27,826 bases of DNA from CAWJFJ01 sp963800065 (GCA_963800065.1 CAWCZO010000005.1:1-27826); one strand, 5' to 3'; shown: positions 1 to 7,593, counted from the stretch's first letter. Translations and numbers: made by a program. The notes: generated by a model from the sequence alone, not told the origin.

Positions 1-64
1 ACCCCCACCCCGGCGGTGCTTGTCCGGGGCCCACCGGTCGACGTCTGCCGATCGAGTCCCGGTC

Positions 65-823
65 TCAGACTTCGAGGACGAGACGAAGCAGCTCGACGAG
101 CATCCGGGCCGTCGCTCCCCAGACGGTGTCGTCGGGTAGCTCGAAGAACCACACCGGGAAGGGGTCGCCGCCCACCAACGGGCCGCGCCCCGCCACCGTC
201 CACCACTCCTCCCGGAAGATCCCGGGGTCGGCCAGCTCGGCCAGGGCCACGTCGAAGACGTGCTCGACTTCGTGGGGGCTCGGCACCAGCGCCGGCCGCC
301 CGGGCAGGAGTCCCACCACCGGGGTGATGAAGCTCCCCGAGGAGAACGTCGTCACCGCCGACAGCCGCCCCACCACCTCGACGGAGACGGGATCGAGACC
401 GATCTCCTCGGCCGCCTCCCGCAACGCCCCGTCCTCGGGACTCTCGGCCCCGTCGAGCCGTCCTCCGGGGAAGCTCACCTCCCCGCGGTGGGACCGGAGA
501 TGGGCCGCCCGCCGGGTGAGGACCACCCGCGCTTCGCCCCCCTCCTCGAACAGCGCCGCCAGCACGGCCGACGGGGAACCCGGATCGGGGAAGCCGTCGG
601 CCGGCATCCGTTGGGCCCAAACCGGTCTCCCCCGCTCGACCGAGAAGGCCTCCCGGACCCTCTGAACGGTGATCCCCCGCCGACGGTCCGCCGGGGTCCC
701 GGCCCACGGGGCCGGCGATCCGGCCCGGGCCGTGGGGGGACGGGGGATGACCTGGCGACCCCCCTCCCGCGGGGTGGGGGTGCCCCGTCGTCCCGTTGCC
801 TCGGTGCCGCCGGTCCCCTCCAT
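65..823 (-). CDS. Nudix hydrolase, CoA pyrophosphatase (NudL)-like
   Basis: Nudix hydrolases cleave nucleoside diphosphates linked to another moiety; the NudL branch cleaves CoA. A Nudix box is visible as GRLDGAE, then seven residues, then REAAEEIGL, with the catalytic Glu pair. Just before it, VVLTRRAAHLRSHRGEVSFP resembles the UPF0035 signature of CoA pyrophosphatases, which supports that branch over generic Nudix enzymes. The ORF gives 252 residues. The first ~70 are low-complexity and Arg/Pro/Gly-rich, so the true start may be the internal ATG at 607. It lies 131 bp downstream of groEL and is the last gene before the window edge. Substrate is inferred from the motif only. Confidence 0.8.
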   Translation of the reverse strand: MEGTGGTEATGRRGTPTPREGGRQVIPRPPTARAGSPAPWAGTPADRRRGITVQRVREAFSVERGRPVWAQRMPADGFPDPGSPSAVLAALFEEGGEARVVLTRRAAHLRSHRGEVSFPGGRLDGAESPEDGALREAAEEIGLDPVSVEVVGRLSAVTTFSSGSFITPVVGLLPGRPALVPSPHEVEHVFDVALAELADPGIFREEWWTVAGRGPLVGGDPFPVWFFELPDDTVWGATARMLVELLRLVLEV

Positions 824-954
824 AGGACGTGCACGCTATGTCGGTCGTCGAGGTACCCGGGGCGCGACGACGGCCGGACCCGAGGGCCCGGCCGCGTCGT
901 CACCCGTCGGCCGACGGCGCCCGGGGGAGGGAGCCGGCCGGAGAGTCGGACCTC
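824..954 (-). other. groEL to Nudix intergenic region with GC-rich hairpin
   Basis: This 131-bp spacer follows the groEL stop. An imperfect inverted repeat at 866-901 pairs gacgac with gtcgtc and ggccgg with ccggcc around a short loop, with a 2-base bulge. It could end chaperonin transcription, but no T-run follows on the minus strand, so it is not a classical intrinsic terminator. I see no convincing promoter for the Nudix gene. Confidence 0.3.
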
Positions 955-2613
955 TTACATCATTCCCATCCCGCCCATGCCGCCCATGCCGCCCATTCCG
1001 GCGGCAGCAGCGGCGGCGGCGGCGGCGCCGTCGGCCTTCTCGGGCTTGTCGGCCACCAGGGCCTCGGTGGTGAGCAGGAGCCCGGCGACCGAGGCGGCGT
1101 TCTGCAGCGCCGACCGGGTCACCTTGGCCGGGTCGATGACCCCGGCCTTGACCAGGTCCTCGAACGCCCCGGTGGCGGCGTTCAGCCCGGTGGTCCCTGT
1201 CTCGGACTCCACCTGCTTGACCGTCACCATTCCCTCGAGGCCGGCGTTGATGGCGATCCACCGGAGCGGCTCGTCGAGGGCCTTGGCCACGATCCGGGCC
1301 CCGGTGGCCTCGTCACCCTCGAGGGTCTTGGCCACCTTCTCGACGGCGGCCCGGCTGCGGACCAGGGCGGTCCCGCCGCCGGCCACGATCCCCTCCTCGA
1401 TGGCGGCCCGGGTGGCCGAGAGGGCGTCCTCGATGCGGTGCTTCTTCTCCTTGAGCTCCACCTCGGTGGCCGCCCCGACCCGCACCACGGCGACACCGCC
1501 GGCCAGCTTGGCCAGCCGCTCCTGGAGCTTCTCGCGGTCCCAGTCCGAATCGGTGTCGTCGATCTCACGCTTGATCTGGGCGATCCGGCCCTTCACGTCG
1601 TTGGCGTCACCGGCACCGTCGACCACGGTGGTGTCGTCCTTGGTGATGATCACCTTCCGGGCGGAACCGAGCAGATCGATGGTCGTGTTCTCGAGCTTCA
1701 GTCCGATCTCCTCGGAGATGACCTGACCGCCCGTCAGAACGGCGAGGTCCTGGAGCATGGCCTTACGACGCTCACCGAAGCCGGGGGCCTTCACCGCCAC
1801 CGACGTGAAGGTGCCACGGATCTTGTTCACCACCAGGGTGGCCAGCGCCTCCCCGTCGACGTCCTCGGCGATGATCAGCAGGGGCTTGCCCGTCTGCATG
1901 ATCTTCTCGAGGACGGGGACGAGGTCGTGGACGGCCGAGACCTTCTGGTTGGCGATGAGCACGAAGGGATCGTCGAGGACGGCCTCCTGGCGCTCGGGGT
2001 CGGTGACGAAATACGGCGACAGGAAGCCCTTGTCGAACTGCATTCCCTCGGTGAACTCGAGCTCGAGCCCGAAGGTGTTCGACTCCTCCACCGTCACGGT
2101 CCCGTCCTTGCCCACCTTGTCGATGGCCTCGGCCAGGACGTCGCCGATGTTGGAGTCGGCGGCCGAGATGGCGGCCACCTGGGCGATCTCGTGCTTGGAG
2201 TCGATCTCCTTGGCCTGCTTCTTGATGGCGGCCACGGCGGCGGCGACGCCCTTCTCCATCCCCTTCTTGAGGGCCATGGGGCTGGCGCCGGCGGCCACGT
2301 TGCGCAGACCCTCGTGGATGAGGGCCTGGGCCAGGACGGTGGCCGTGGTGGTGCCGTCACCGGCGACGTCGTTGGTCTTGGTGGCGACCTCCTTCACCAG
2401 CTGGGCACCCATGTTCTCGAACGGGTCCTCCAGCTCCACCTCGCGGGCGATGGTCACGCCGTCGTTGGTGATCGTGGGTGCACCGAACTTCTTGTCGATG
2501 ACGACGTTGCGGCCCTTGGGGCCGATCGTCACCTTCACGGTGTCGGCCAGCTTGTTCACGCCCGCTTCGAGGCCGCGGCGCGCCGACTCGTCGAACTTCA
2601 GGATCTTGGACAT
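955..2613 (-). CDS. groEL: 60 kDa chaperonin GroEL
   Basis: ATP-driven cytosolic folding chamber subunit (Cpn60) that works with GroES. The 552 residues match the usual length (~540-550). Family landmarks: the N-terminus MSKILKFDESARRGL, the nucleotide-binding DVAGDGTTTATVL (catalytic Asp at residue 86), and RIEDALSATRAAIEEG, which holds the second ATPase Asp. The C-terminus is Gly/Met-rich with four GGM repeats ending GMGMM, the flexible tail that lies inside the folding chamber. The ATG is 6 bp after the groES stop, so the two form one operon behind the CIRCE operator. Actinobacteria often have a second groEL elsewhere; the GGM tail is unlike the His-rich tail of mycobacterial GroEL1, which occupies this gene neighbourhood. 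Confidence 0.98.
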   Translation of the reverse strand: MSKILKFDESARRGLEAGVNKLADTVKVTIGPKGRNVVIDKKFGAPTITNDGVTIAREVELEDPFENMGAQLVKEVATKTNDVAGDGTTTATVLAQALIHEGLRNVAAGASPMALKKGMEKGVAAAVAAIKKQAKEIDSKHEIAQVAAISAADSNIGDVLAEAIDKVGKDGTVTVEESNTFGLELEFTEGMQFDKGFLSPYFVTDPERQEAVLDDPFVLIANQKVSAVHDLVPVLEKIMQTGKPLLIIAEDVDGEALATLVVNKIRGTFTSVAVKAPGFGERRKAMLQDLAVLTGGQVISEEIGLKLENTTIDLLGSARKVIITKDDTTVVDGAGDANDVKGRIAQIKREIDDTDSDWDREKLQERLAKLAGGVAVVRVGAATEVELKEKKHRIEDALSATRAAIEEGIVAGGGTALVRSRAAVEKVAKTLEGDEATGARIVAKALDEPLRWIAINAGLEGMVTVKQVESETGTTGLNAATGAFEDLVKAGVIDPAKVTRSALQNAASVAGLLLTTEALVADKPEKADGAAAAAAAAAGMGGMGGMGGMGMM

Positions 2614-2619
2614 CGGCGA

Positions 2620-2916
2620 CTACTTCTTCAGGACTTTGGCGAGGACGTCACGGCCCGAGAGGATGAGGAGGTCCTCGCCGTCGATCGTGATCTCGGTTCC
2701 GCCGTACTTGGAGTAGACGACCGTGTCACCAACCTTGACATCGATGGGGATGAGCTCCCCGCTGGACTCGGCGCGACGGCCGGGACCGGCGGCGAGGACT
2801 TCGCCCTGCTGCGGCTTCTCCTTGGCGGTGTCGGGAATGACCAGCCCGGAGGCCGTGGTCTCTTCGGATTCTCCGGGGCGGACGACGATCCGGTCCTCGA
2901 GGGGATGGAGCTTCAT
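2620..2916 (-). CDS. groES: 10 kDa co-chaperonin GroES
   Basis: Heptameric lid of the GroEL chamber. I place the start at the ATG at 2916 (MKLHPLEDRIVVRP), giving 98 residues, the family norm. A strong Shine-Dalgarno AGGAGG lies about 9 bases upstream; an in-frame start at 2940 would add eight non-conserved residues. The mobile-loop region (residues ~15-35, ESEETTASGLVIPDTAKEKP) and the C-terminal beta strand ending DVLAKVLKK are typical. It is the first gene of groES-groEL, and its leader contains the CIRCE operator, so heat-shock control by HrcA is expected. Confidence 0.98.
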   Translation of the reverse strand: MKLHPLEDRIVVRPGESEETTASGLVIPDTAKEKPQQGEVLAAGPGRRAESSGELIPIDVKVGDTVVYSKYGGTEITIDGEDLLILSGRDVLAKVLKK

Positions 2917-2943
2917 GACTGACGAGCCTCCTGTGGGCACCTG

Positions 2944-2970
2944 TTAGCACTCTAACCTTGCGAGTGCTAA
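2944..2970 (-). promoter_or_regulatory. CIRCE operator (HrcA binding site)
   Basis: Perfect inverted repeat TTAGCACTC, nine-base spacer, GAGTGCTAA, extendable by one more G/C pair on each side. This matches the canonical CIRCE consensus in sequence and spacing. It sits 28 bases upstream of the groES ATG and abuts the predicted -10 box, so bound HrcA would block the promoter. Confidence 0.97.
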
Positions 2971-2998
2971 CGATAGCGGGCCGGCGTCCACGCGGCAA
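2970..2998 (-). promoter_or_regulatory. groESL promoter, vegetative sigma type
   Basis: On the minus strand TTGCCG (2998-2993) and TATCGT (2975-2970) are separated by exactly 17 bases. Each matches four of six consensus positions. The -10 box touches the CIRCE repeat, so the predicted transcription start lies inside the operator. No transcript data support the exact start. Confidence 0.65.
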
Positions 2999-3013
2999 CC
3001 GCGACGGGCCTGG

Positions 3014-4105
3014 TCAGGGAAGAAGCCTGAGGCGGAGGTTGGGGTCGGCCGCCGTGGCCAGGGGGCTCGGGCCCAGATGGTCGAGCTGCCACCAGGCGGC
3101 AGCGGCGATCATGGAGGCGTTGTCGGTGCACATGGCCCGGCTGGGGAGGTAGACGGGGATGCCCAGGCCGTCGCCGGCCGAGCGCAGGGCCGTCCGCAGC
3201 GGGCCGTTGGCGGCCACCCCGCCGGCCAGGCACAGGCCTCCGGCGCCCACCGTGGTGGCGGCCCGGACCACCTTGGCCACCAGGACGTCCACCACCGCCT
3301 GCTGGAACGACGCCGCCACGTCCTCGTTGGAGGCGTCCGGATGGGCCTCCACGGCCCGGACCACGGCCGTCTTCAGGCCGGAGAAGGACAGGTCGAGGCC
3401 GTCGCCCAGCATGGAACGGGGGAAGGCGAAGGCCCCGGGGTCGCCGGCGGCGGCGGCGCGCTCGATGGCGGGGCCGCCGGGGTAGCCCAACCCCAGGAAC
3501 CGGGCCACCTTGTCGAAGGCCTCCCCGGCGGCGTCGTCGAGGGTCTGTCCGAGGAGCCGGTACCGACCGGGTCCCTCCATGGACACGATCAGGGAGTGCC
3601 CGCCCGAGACGAGGGCCACCACCAGCGGCCAGGCCGGTCCGGACCCGTCGGGGCGGGGCGGGGCGGGGCGGGGCGGGTCGGGTCGGGGCGGGTCGGGGCG
3701 GGACGGGTCCAGATCGGGGTGGTCGAGGAGGGCGGCGAAGAGGTGGCCCTCCAGGTGGTTGACGGCCACGAAGGGGACGCCCCAGGCCAGGGCCAGCGCC
3801 TTGGCCTCGCTCAGGCCGACCAGGAGCGACCCGATGAGGCCGGGACCCGAGGTGGCGGCCACGCCGGCCAGACCGGGGGCCCGCGCCGAGAGGCCGGCGC
3901 CGTCGAGGGCCCCGGCCAAGACGGCCGGGAGCAGTTCCAGGTGAGCCCGGCCGGCGATCTCGGGGACCACCCCCCCGTAGGCGGCGTGGAGGTCGATCTG
4001 GGAGGAGACCACCGTCGACCGGACCACCCCGTCGGACGAGACGACGGCGGCGGCGGTCTCGTCGCAGGAGGTCTCGATGCCGAGGAGGACGCCGGCACCG
4101 TTCAC
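3014..4105 (-). CDS. tsaD: tRNA t6A37 threonylcarbamoyltransferase TsaD
   Basis: Transfers threonylcarbamoyl from TC-AMP to A37 of ANN-decoding tRNAs, acting with TsaB and TsaE, which are encoded just upstream. The chosen GTG at 4105 overlaps the rimI stop (GTGA) and gives 363 residues starting MNGAGVLLGIETSCDETAAA. Visible motifs: metal ligands in HLEGH (His117, His121), SGGHS (167-171), the GQTLDDAAGEAFDKVAR region, and the nucleotide-binding LAGGVAANGPLR. A proline-rich insert (RPDPP-type units, residues ~133-152) lies between HLEGH and SGGHS and is encoded by a 5-bp tandem array. The rest of the protein looks intact. Confidence 0.96.
   Translation of the reverse strand: MNGAGVLLGIETSCDETAAAVVSSDGVVRSTVVSSQIDLHAAYGGVVPEIAGRAHLELLPAVLAGALDGAGLSARAPGLAGVAATSGPGLIGSLLVGLSEAKALALAWGVPFVAVNHLEGHLFAALLDHPDLDPSRPDPPRPDPPRPAPPRPDGSGPAWPLVVALVSGGHSLIVSMEGPGRYRLLGQTLDDAAGEAFDKVARFLGLGYPGGPAIERAAAAGDPGAFAFPRSMLGDGLDLSFSGLKTAVVRAVEAHPDASNEDVAASFQQAVVDVLVAKVVRAATTVGAGGLCLAGGVAANGPLRTALRSAGDGLGIPVYLPSRAMCTDNASMIAAAAWWQLDHLGPSPLATAADPNLRLRLLP
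3650..3709. repeat. 5-bp tandem array, 12 units, inside tsaD
   Basis: On the plus strand twelve consecutive 5-mers of the form GGGNC occur without interruption: five GGGGC, then a mix of GGGTC, GGGGC and one GGGAC. The total of 60 bp is 20 codons, so tsaD stays in frame and reads as a five-residue proline-rich repeat. Gain or loss of one unit would shift the frame. Confidence 0.95.
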
Positions 4106-4674
4106 GGCTCGGTCTCCCCGTGGAGGCGCGCCTCGATGGCGGCCAGGCGTTCGGCGTATTCGGCGGTGTCGATGTCGCGGGCCCACATGATGATGGCGTC
4201 CTCGCCCGTCTCGGCGTAGTAGTTCTTCCGCACCCCGACGGGGGCGAAGCCGAAGCGCCGGTAGAGCTCCTGGGCGGCGAAATTGCGCACCCGGACCTCG
4301 AGGGTCAGGTGCCTGATCCCCAGCCCGGGGGCGGCCCGGGCCATGTCGGCCAGCAGGACGGTCCCGATCCCGCGGTGGTGCCAACCGGGGTCGACGGTCA
4401 GGGTGGTGACGTGGCCTTCGTCCCCCACCGTCATCAGCCCGGCGTAGCCGACGACGATGGGGCCGATGCTCCCCACCGTGTAGCGCCGCGACGACCGCTG
4501 GGCCAGCTCCGAGAGGAAGAGGGTCGCCGACCACGGCCGGGGATAGGCCTCTTCCTCGATCCGGACCACGGACCGGAGGTGGCGACGACGGAAGGGGCCG
4601 ATCCGGACGGCGGCGGCCACCCCCCGGCGGCCGCTGCCACCACCATGGGACGGTTCCCGGTCGACGTCGGTCAT
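4102..4674 (-). CDS. rimI: GNAT N-acetyltransferase RimI
   Basis: Acetyl-CoA-dependent GNAT enzyme; RimI acetylates the N-terminal residue of ribosomal protein S18 in E. coli, and actinobacterial homologues may have wider targets. The 190-residue product has a ~25-residue low-complexity N-terminus, then the GNAT fold: EEEAYPRPWSATLF near residue 41, the acetyl-CoA pyrophosphate loop HHRGIGTVLLADM, and the C-terminal LYRRFGFAPVGVRKNYY typical of RimI. The conventional place between tsaB and tsaD supports the assignment. The start is 3 bp after the tsaB stop; the end overlaps the tsaD GTG by four bases. Confidence 0.92.
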   Translation of the reverse strand: MTDVDREPSHGGGSGRRGVAAAVRIGPFRRRHLRSVVRIEEEAYPRPWSATLFLSELAQRSSRRYTVGSIGPIVVGYAGLMTVGDEGHVTTLTVDPGWHHRGIGTVLLADMARAAPGLGIRHLTLEVRVRNFAAQELYRRFGFAPVGVRKNYYAETGEDAIIMWARDIDTAEYAERLAAIEARLHGETEP

Positions 4675-4677
4675 CGG

Positions 4678-5439
4678 TCACCCACCGGCCGTCGTGGCGG
4701 TCCGCGGGGCGACCCTCTGTTCCCAGTTGATCCGGGCGTCGGCGTCGCGGAGGTAGCGGGGCATGACCTGGGCCCCGTCGTGGACGTCGCCGGCCAGACC
4801 CCGGGCCACGGTGAGCCCGGCCAGGACGTCCACCGGGGGAGCGGCGTAGGCGGGGCCCTCCTGCCGGACGCCGGGGACGGCGTCGAAGAGGGCGCTGTAG
4901 CGCAGCGCGCCGTCGCCGGCCAGGACGAACGGTTCGGACCGGACGGCCAGGTCGGCGGCCAGGGCCTCCGGCGTCCACACGGCCTCGGCGACGGCGGTGG
5001 TCAGGTCGGCGACGGTGCCGGCGCCGGTGCCGGTGCCGGGAGCGGGCCGGAAGCGGGCCGAGAAGACCCCACCGCGCCGGGCGTCGACGACGGGGACGAG
5101 GAGTCGACCGGCGTTCGGACCGGAGCCGGCCATGGCGTGGGCCAGGATCTCGAGGCTGGTGGCGGTCACGACGGGGACGTCCAGCGCGAAGGAGAGGGCC
5201 TTCACCGTGGCCACGCCCACCCGCAACCCGGTGAAGAGCCCGGGCCCGACGTCGACGCCGAGGACGTCGAGATCACCCAGGGCCACCCCGGTCAGGCGGC
5301 TGAGGGTGGCGATGGCCGGTGCGATGGCCTCGGTGTGGCGACGGCCCCGGGCCACGACGATCGAACCGAGGACACCGTTCTCGTCGGCCAGGCAGACCGC
5401 CGCCGTCTCGGTGGCCGACTCCACGGCCAGGGCGAGCAC
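4678..5439 (-). CDS. tsaB: t6A biosynthesis protein TsaB
   Basis: Non-catalytic ASKHA-fold partner that dimerises with TsaD in t6A synthesis. The 253 residues begin MLALAVESATETAAVCLADE and include the conserved GVDVGPGLFTGLRVGVATVK (residues ~60-80) and TSLEILAHAM. It lacks the HxxxH metal site of TsaD, as expected for TsaB. The GTG start at 5439 is 5 bp after the tsaE stop. The second half is more divergent, as is usual for TsaB. Confidence 0.95.
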   Translation of the reverse strand: MLALAVESATETAAVCLADENGVLGSIVVARGRRHTEAIAPAIATLSRLTGVALGDLDVLGVDVGPGLFTGLRVGVATVKALSFALDVPVVTATSLEILAHAMAGSGPNAGRLLVPVVDARRGGVFSARFRPAPGTGTGAGTVADLTTAVAEAVWTPEALAADLAVRSEPFVLAGDGALRYSALFDAVPGVRQEGPAYAAPPVDVLAGLTVARGLAGDVHDGAQVMPRYLRDADARINWEQRVAPRTATTAGG

Positions 5440-5444
5440 GGCCC

Positions 5445-6011
5445 CTACACCTGGCGACGGCGACGGCCAGCGGTGGCGTCGACGTCGGTGTCGGTGTCGG
5501 CGTCGGTCCAGGGCTCGAGGCGCGCCACGAGGAGGGAACGGCGCGCCGACCAGGACCCGTCGAGGTGCAGGGTGACGGTCCGCTGCTCGTCGACCCCCCC
5601 GGTGGGCGGTCCGGCGGCCAGCTCGACGGTGAGCGTCTCGGGCCCGAAGACCGAGGCGGCGACGTCACCCCACTCGACGACGGCCACCGAATCGTCCTCC
5701 ACCATCTCGCCGAGACCGAGATCGACGACGTCCTGGAGGCGGTCGAGGCGGTAGAGGTCGGCGTGGAGGAGGGTGCGGACGGGACCGGCCCCGCACCGGT
5801 AGGCGCGGACCAGGGTGAAGGTCGGGCTCGTCACCGGGTCGATGACGCCGAGGCCGTGGGCCAGCCCTTGGGTGAAGGTCGTCTTGCCCGTCCCGAGGGC
5901 GCCGACCAGGAGGAGAAGGTCGCCGGCGGCCAGTTCCCCGGCCAGAGCGGCGGCCAGCCGGCGGGTCTCCTCGGGGGAGGTCGTGCGCGCCACGATGGGC
6001 GCCCCGGTCAC
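5445..6011 (-). CDS. tsaE: t6A biosynthesis ATPase TsaE
   Basis: P-loop ATPase that drives the TsaB-TsaD cycle. From the GTG at 6011, which overlaps the udg stop as GTGA, the protein has 188 residues. Walker A is GALGTGKTTFTQGLAHGLG; SPTFTLVRAY and HADLYRLDRLQDVVDLGL are the other family blocks, and VVEWGD is the usual Walker B-region strand. A C-terminal tail of roughly 20 residues, Asp/Thr-rich (DADTDTDVDAT) and ending RRRRQV, extends beyond the usual ~150-160-residue length and is probably disordered. Confidence 0.95.
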   Translation of the reverse strand: MTGAPIVARTTSPEETRRLAAALAGELAAGDLLLLVGALGTGKTTFTQGLAHGLGVIDPVTSPTFTLVRAYRCGAGPVRTLLHADLYRLDRLQDVVDLGLGEMVEDDSVAVVEWGDVAASVFGPETLTVELAAGPPTGGVDEQRTVTLHLDGSWSARRSLLVARLEPWTDADTDTDVDATAGRRRRQV

Positions 6012-6571
6012 GGCGTCTCGCCGGCGAGGAGGCGCTTGGCCCGGACCAGGTCGGCCCGCATCTCGGCCACCACCTCGGCCCCACCCCGCAGCGCCGCCGC
6101 CGGGTGGTAGGTGGGGACCAGATGGCCGCCGCGAAACGGGTAGGCGCGGCCGCGCAGCCGACGGATGCCCTCGGTCGTCTCGAGGAGCAACCGGGTGGCG
6201 AAGTTCCCGAGGGTGACCACCACCGAGGGGTCGATGAGCGAGAGCTGTGCCTCGAGGTAGGGGCGACACGACTCGATCTCGGCGGGGAGCGGATCGCGGT
6301 TCCCCGGGGGCCGGCACTTCACCACGTTGGCGATGTAGAACTGGGCGCGGTCGAGACCCAGCTCCTGATGGACCAGCTTGTCGAGGAGCTTCCCCGAGCG
6401 GCCCACGAAGGGTTCACCGGCCAGGTCCTCGTCGCGCCCCGGACCCTCCCCCACGAAGAGGAGCTCGGCGGCGGGATCGCCCACCCCGAAAACGACCTGG
6501 GTCCGCGTCCGGGAGAGGGCGCAACGCGTGCAGCCCAGGGCCTCGGTCCGGATCTCGGCCAGGGAGCCCAC
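6008..6571 (-). CDS. Type-4 (Fe-S) uracil-DNA glycosylase
   Basis: Excises uracil from DNA, starting base-excision repair. The 187 residues carry four Cys placed for a 4Fe-4S cluster: C14 and C17 (GCTRC), C86 (VVKCRPPGNRDP) and C102 (ESCRPYL). Motif A is GEGPGRDED (41-49) followed by FVGRSGKLLD; motif B is HPAAAL at H156. This fits UDG family 4; I do not see the KRRIH insert of UdgX. The start is uncertain: the GTG at 6571 is chosen, but a CTG at 6580, overlapping the hydrolase stop as CTGA, would give an N-terminus closer to family length. Its place among alr and the tsa genes is not a functional link I recognise. Confidence 0.9.
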   Translation of the reverse strand: MGSLAEIRTEALGCTRCALSRTRTQVVFGVGDPAAELLFVGEGPGRDEDLAGEPFVGRSGKLLDKLVHQELGLDRAQFYIANVVKCRPPGNRDPLPAEIESCRPYLEAQLSLIDPSVVVTLGNFATRLLLETTEGIRRLRGRAYPFRGGHLVPTYHPAAALRGGAEVVAEMRADLVRAKRLLAGETP

Positions 6572-6576
6572 GGCGC

Positions 6577-7593
6577 TCAGGAGATCTTGGCCGTGAACTC
6601 GTCCACCAGACGCGAGAATTCGTGGCGCCGCTCGAGCATGGGCATGTGACCGCAGCGGGGGAGTTCGACGAGGGACGCTTCGGGCAGCGCGGCGGCCATG
6701 CGCCGGGCCAGCCTCGGTGCCGTGAGTTTGTCGTGGGAACCGACCACCACCAGGACGGGCAGGTCGAGGGAGCCGAGCCGCGCGGACAGGTCGAAGACGG
6801 CGAGCGAGGGGATCAGGTCGGCCAGGGTCCGCGACGGGGTCCCCCGGTGCATGGCCTCGACGAAGCGGACCTGGGCGGCGGGGGCGTCGGCGCCGAATCC
6901 GAGGCGGACCAACCACCACCGCAGGTCACGTGACGGCAGCGCCTTGGCTCCCCAGCGCTCGGCCACCAGGAGGGCCCGGGCCGTGACCGGTCCGGTGGTC
7001 CGGACCACACCCGCCCATCCGGGCAGCGAGGCGAAAGGGCCGGCCGTCGTCGAGGTGAGGACGATCCCGGCCAGGCGGCGCCGGCGCTCGGCGGGAGGAA
7101 GCTCGACGGCCAGCTGGAGGGCGACCATGCCGCCCATGGAATGCCCGACGAGGACGGCGTCCTCGACCCCGAGAGCGTCGAGGACGGCGGCGACGTCAGA
7201 GGCCAGGATCCCGATCCCCGATCCGGCCGATCCCGGGAGCGACTGACCGTGACCGCGGAGGTCGACGGCGATGACACGGTGGTGGTCGGCCAGGTCGCGC
7301 AGCTGGTGGACCCACAGCGCCGACGACAGCATGATCCCGTGGAGCAGGACGAGGGCCGGGCCCCGGCCGCGTTCGACGACATGGATGCGGCCGCCGTCCT
7401 CGACGTCCACGAAGTGATGGCGGAGGTCGTCGGGGAGGGTCAGGCCCTCGGCCGTCATCTCCTGGGCGGTGGCCGACGAGCGGGAGACGGCCCGGTGCTG
7501 AAGGGCCCACCCGGCCGCTCCGGCGACGGCGGCGCCCGCTCCGATGGCCAGCGCCCGACCCCGGCGGCGACTCTTCAACGCTGGCGTGCTCAT
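6577..7593 (-). CDS. Alpha/beta hydrolase fold protein, membrane-anchored
   Basis: A serine hydrolase of 338 residues; substrate unknown. Residues ~13-30 (ALAIGAGAAVAGAAGWAL) after a basic start look like an N-terminal signal anchor, so the catalytic domain is probably extracytoplasmic or membrane-tethered. The oxyanion strand is LLHGIMLSS; the nucleophile elbow is GHSMGG; the acid is probably Asp in VGSHDKLTAP; the His is in CGHMPMLE. The catalytic triad looks complete. ATG at 7593 has a GAGGAGGGG Shine-Dalgarno and overlaps the alr stop (ATGA). Hydrolases of this type commonly lie between alr and tsaE in actinobacteria, but their role is not established. Confidence 0.88.
   Translation of the reverse strand: MSTPALKSRRRGRALAIGAGAAVAGAAGWALQHRAVSRSSATAQEMTAEGLTLPDDLRHHFVDVEDGGRIHVVERGRGPALVLLHGIMLSSALWVHQLRDLADHHRVIAVDLRGHGQSLPGSAGSGIGILASDVAAVLDALGVEDAVLVGHSMGGMVALQLAVELPPAERRRRLAGIVLTSTTAGPFASLPGWAGVVRTTGPVTARALLVAERWGAKALPSRDLRWWLVRLGFGADAPAAQVRFVEAMHRGTPSRTLADLIPSLAVFDLSARLGSLDLPVLVVVGSHDKLTAPRLARRMAAALPEASLVELPRCGHMPMLERRHEFSRLVDEFTAKIS

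Noticed and set aside
866..901. Intrinsic terminator after groEL
   Set aside because: A GC-rich stem exists but has a bulge and no T-run follows, so I list it only as a possible structure.
260..1726. 488-codon plus-strand ORF across the Nudix gene and groEL
   Set aside because: Crosses a conserved gene boundary on the opposite strand and shows no motif.
829..2922. 697-codon plus-strand ORF opposite groES-groEL
   Set aside because: Antisense shadow of conserved chaperonin genes in GC-rich DNA; Gly/Asp/Leu-rich with no recognisable domain.
3650..3709. CRISPR or mobile-element repeat
   Set aside because: Units are 5 bp, contiguous without spacers and in frame within tsaD; it is a simple-sequence array.
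3014..4978. 654-codon reading that would fuse tsaD to upstream sequence
   Set aside because: The first ~290 codons are an out-of-frame reading of rimI and tsaB; the TsaD family start is the GTG at 4105.
4120..5754. 544-codon plus-strand ORF opposite rimI, tsaB and tsaE
   Set aside because: Shadow of the t6A genes; no family resemblance.
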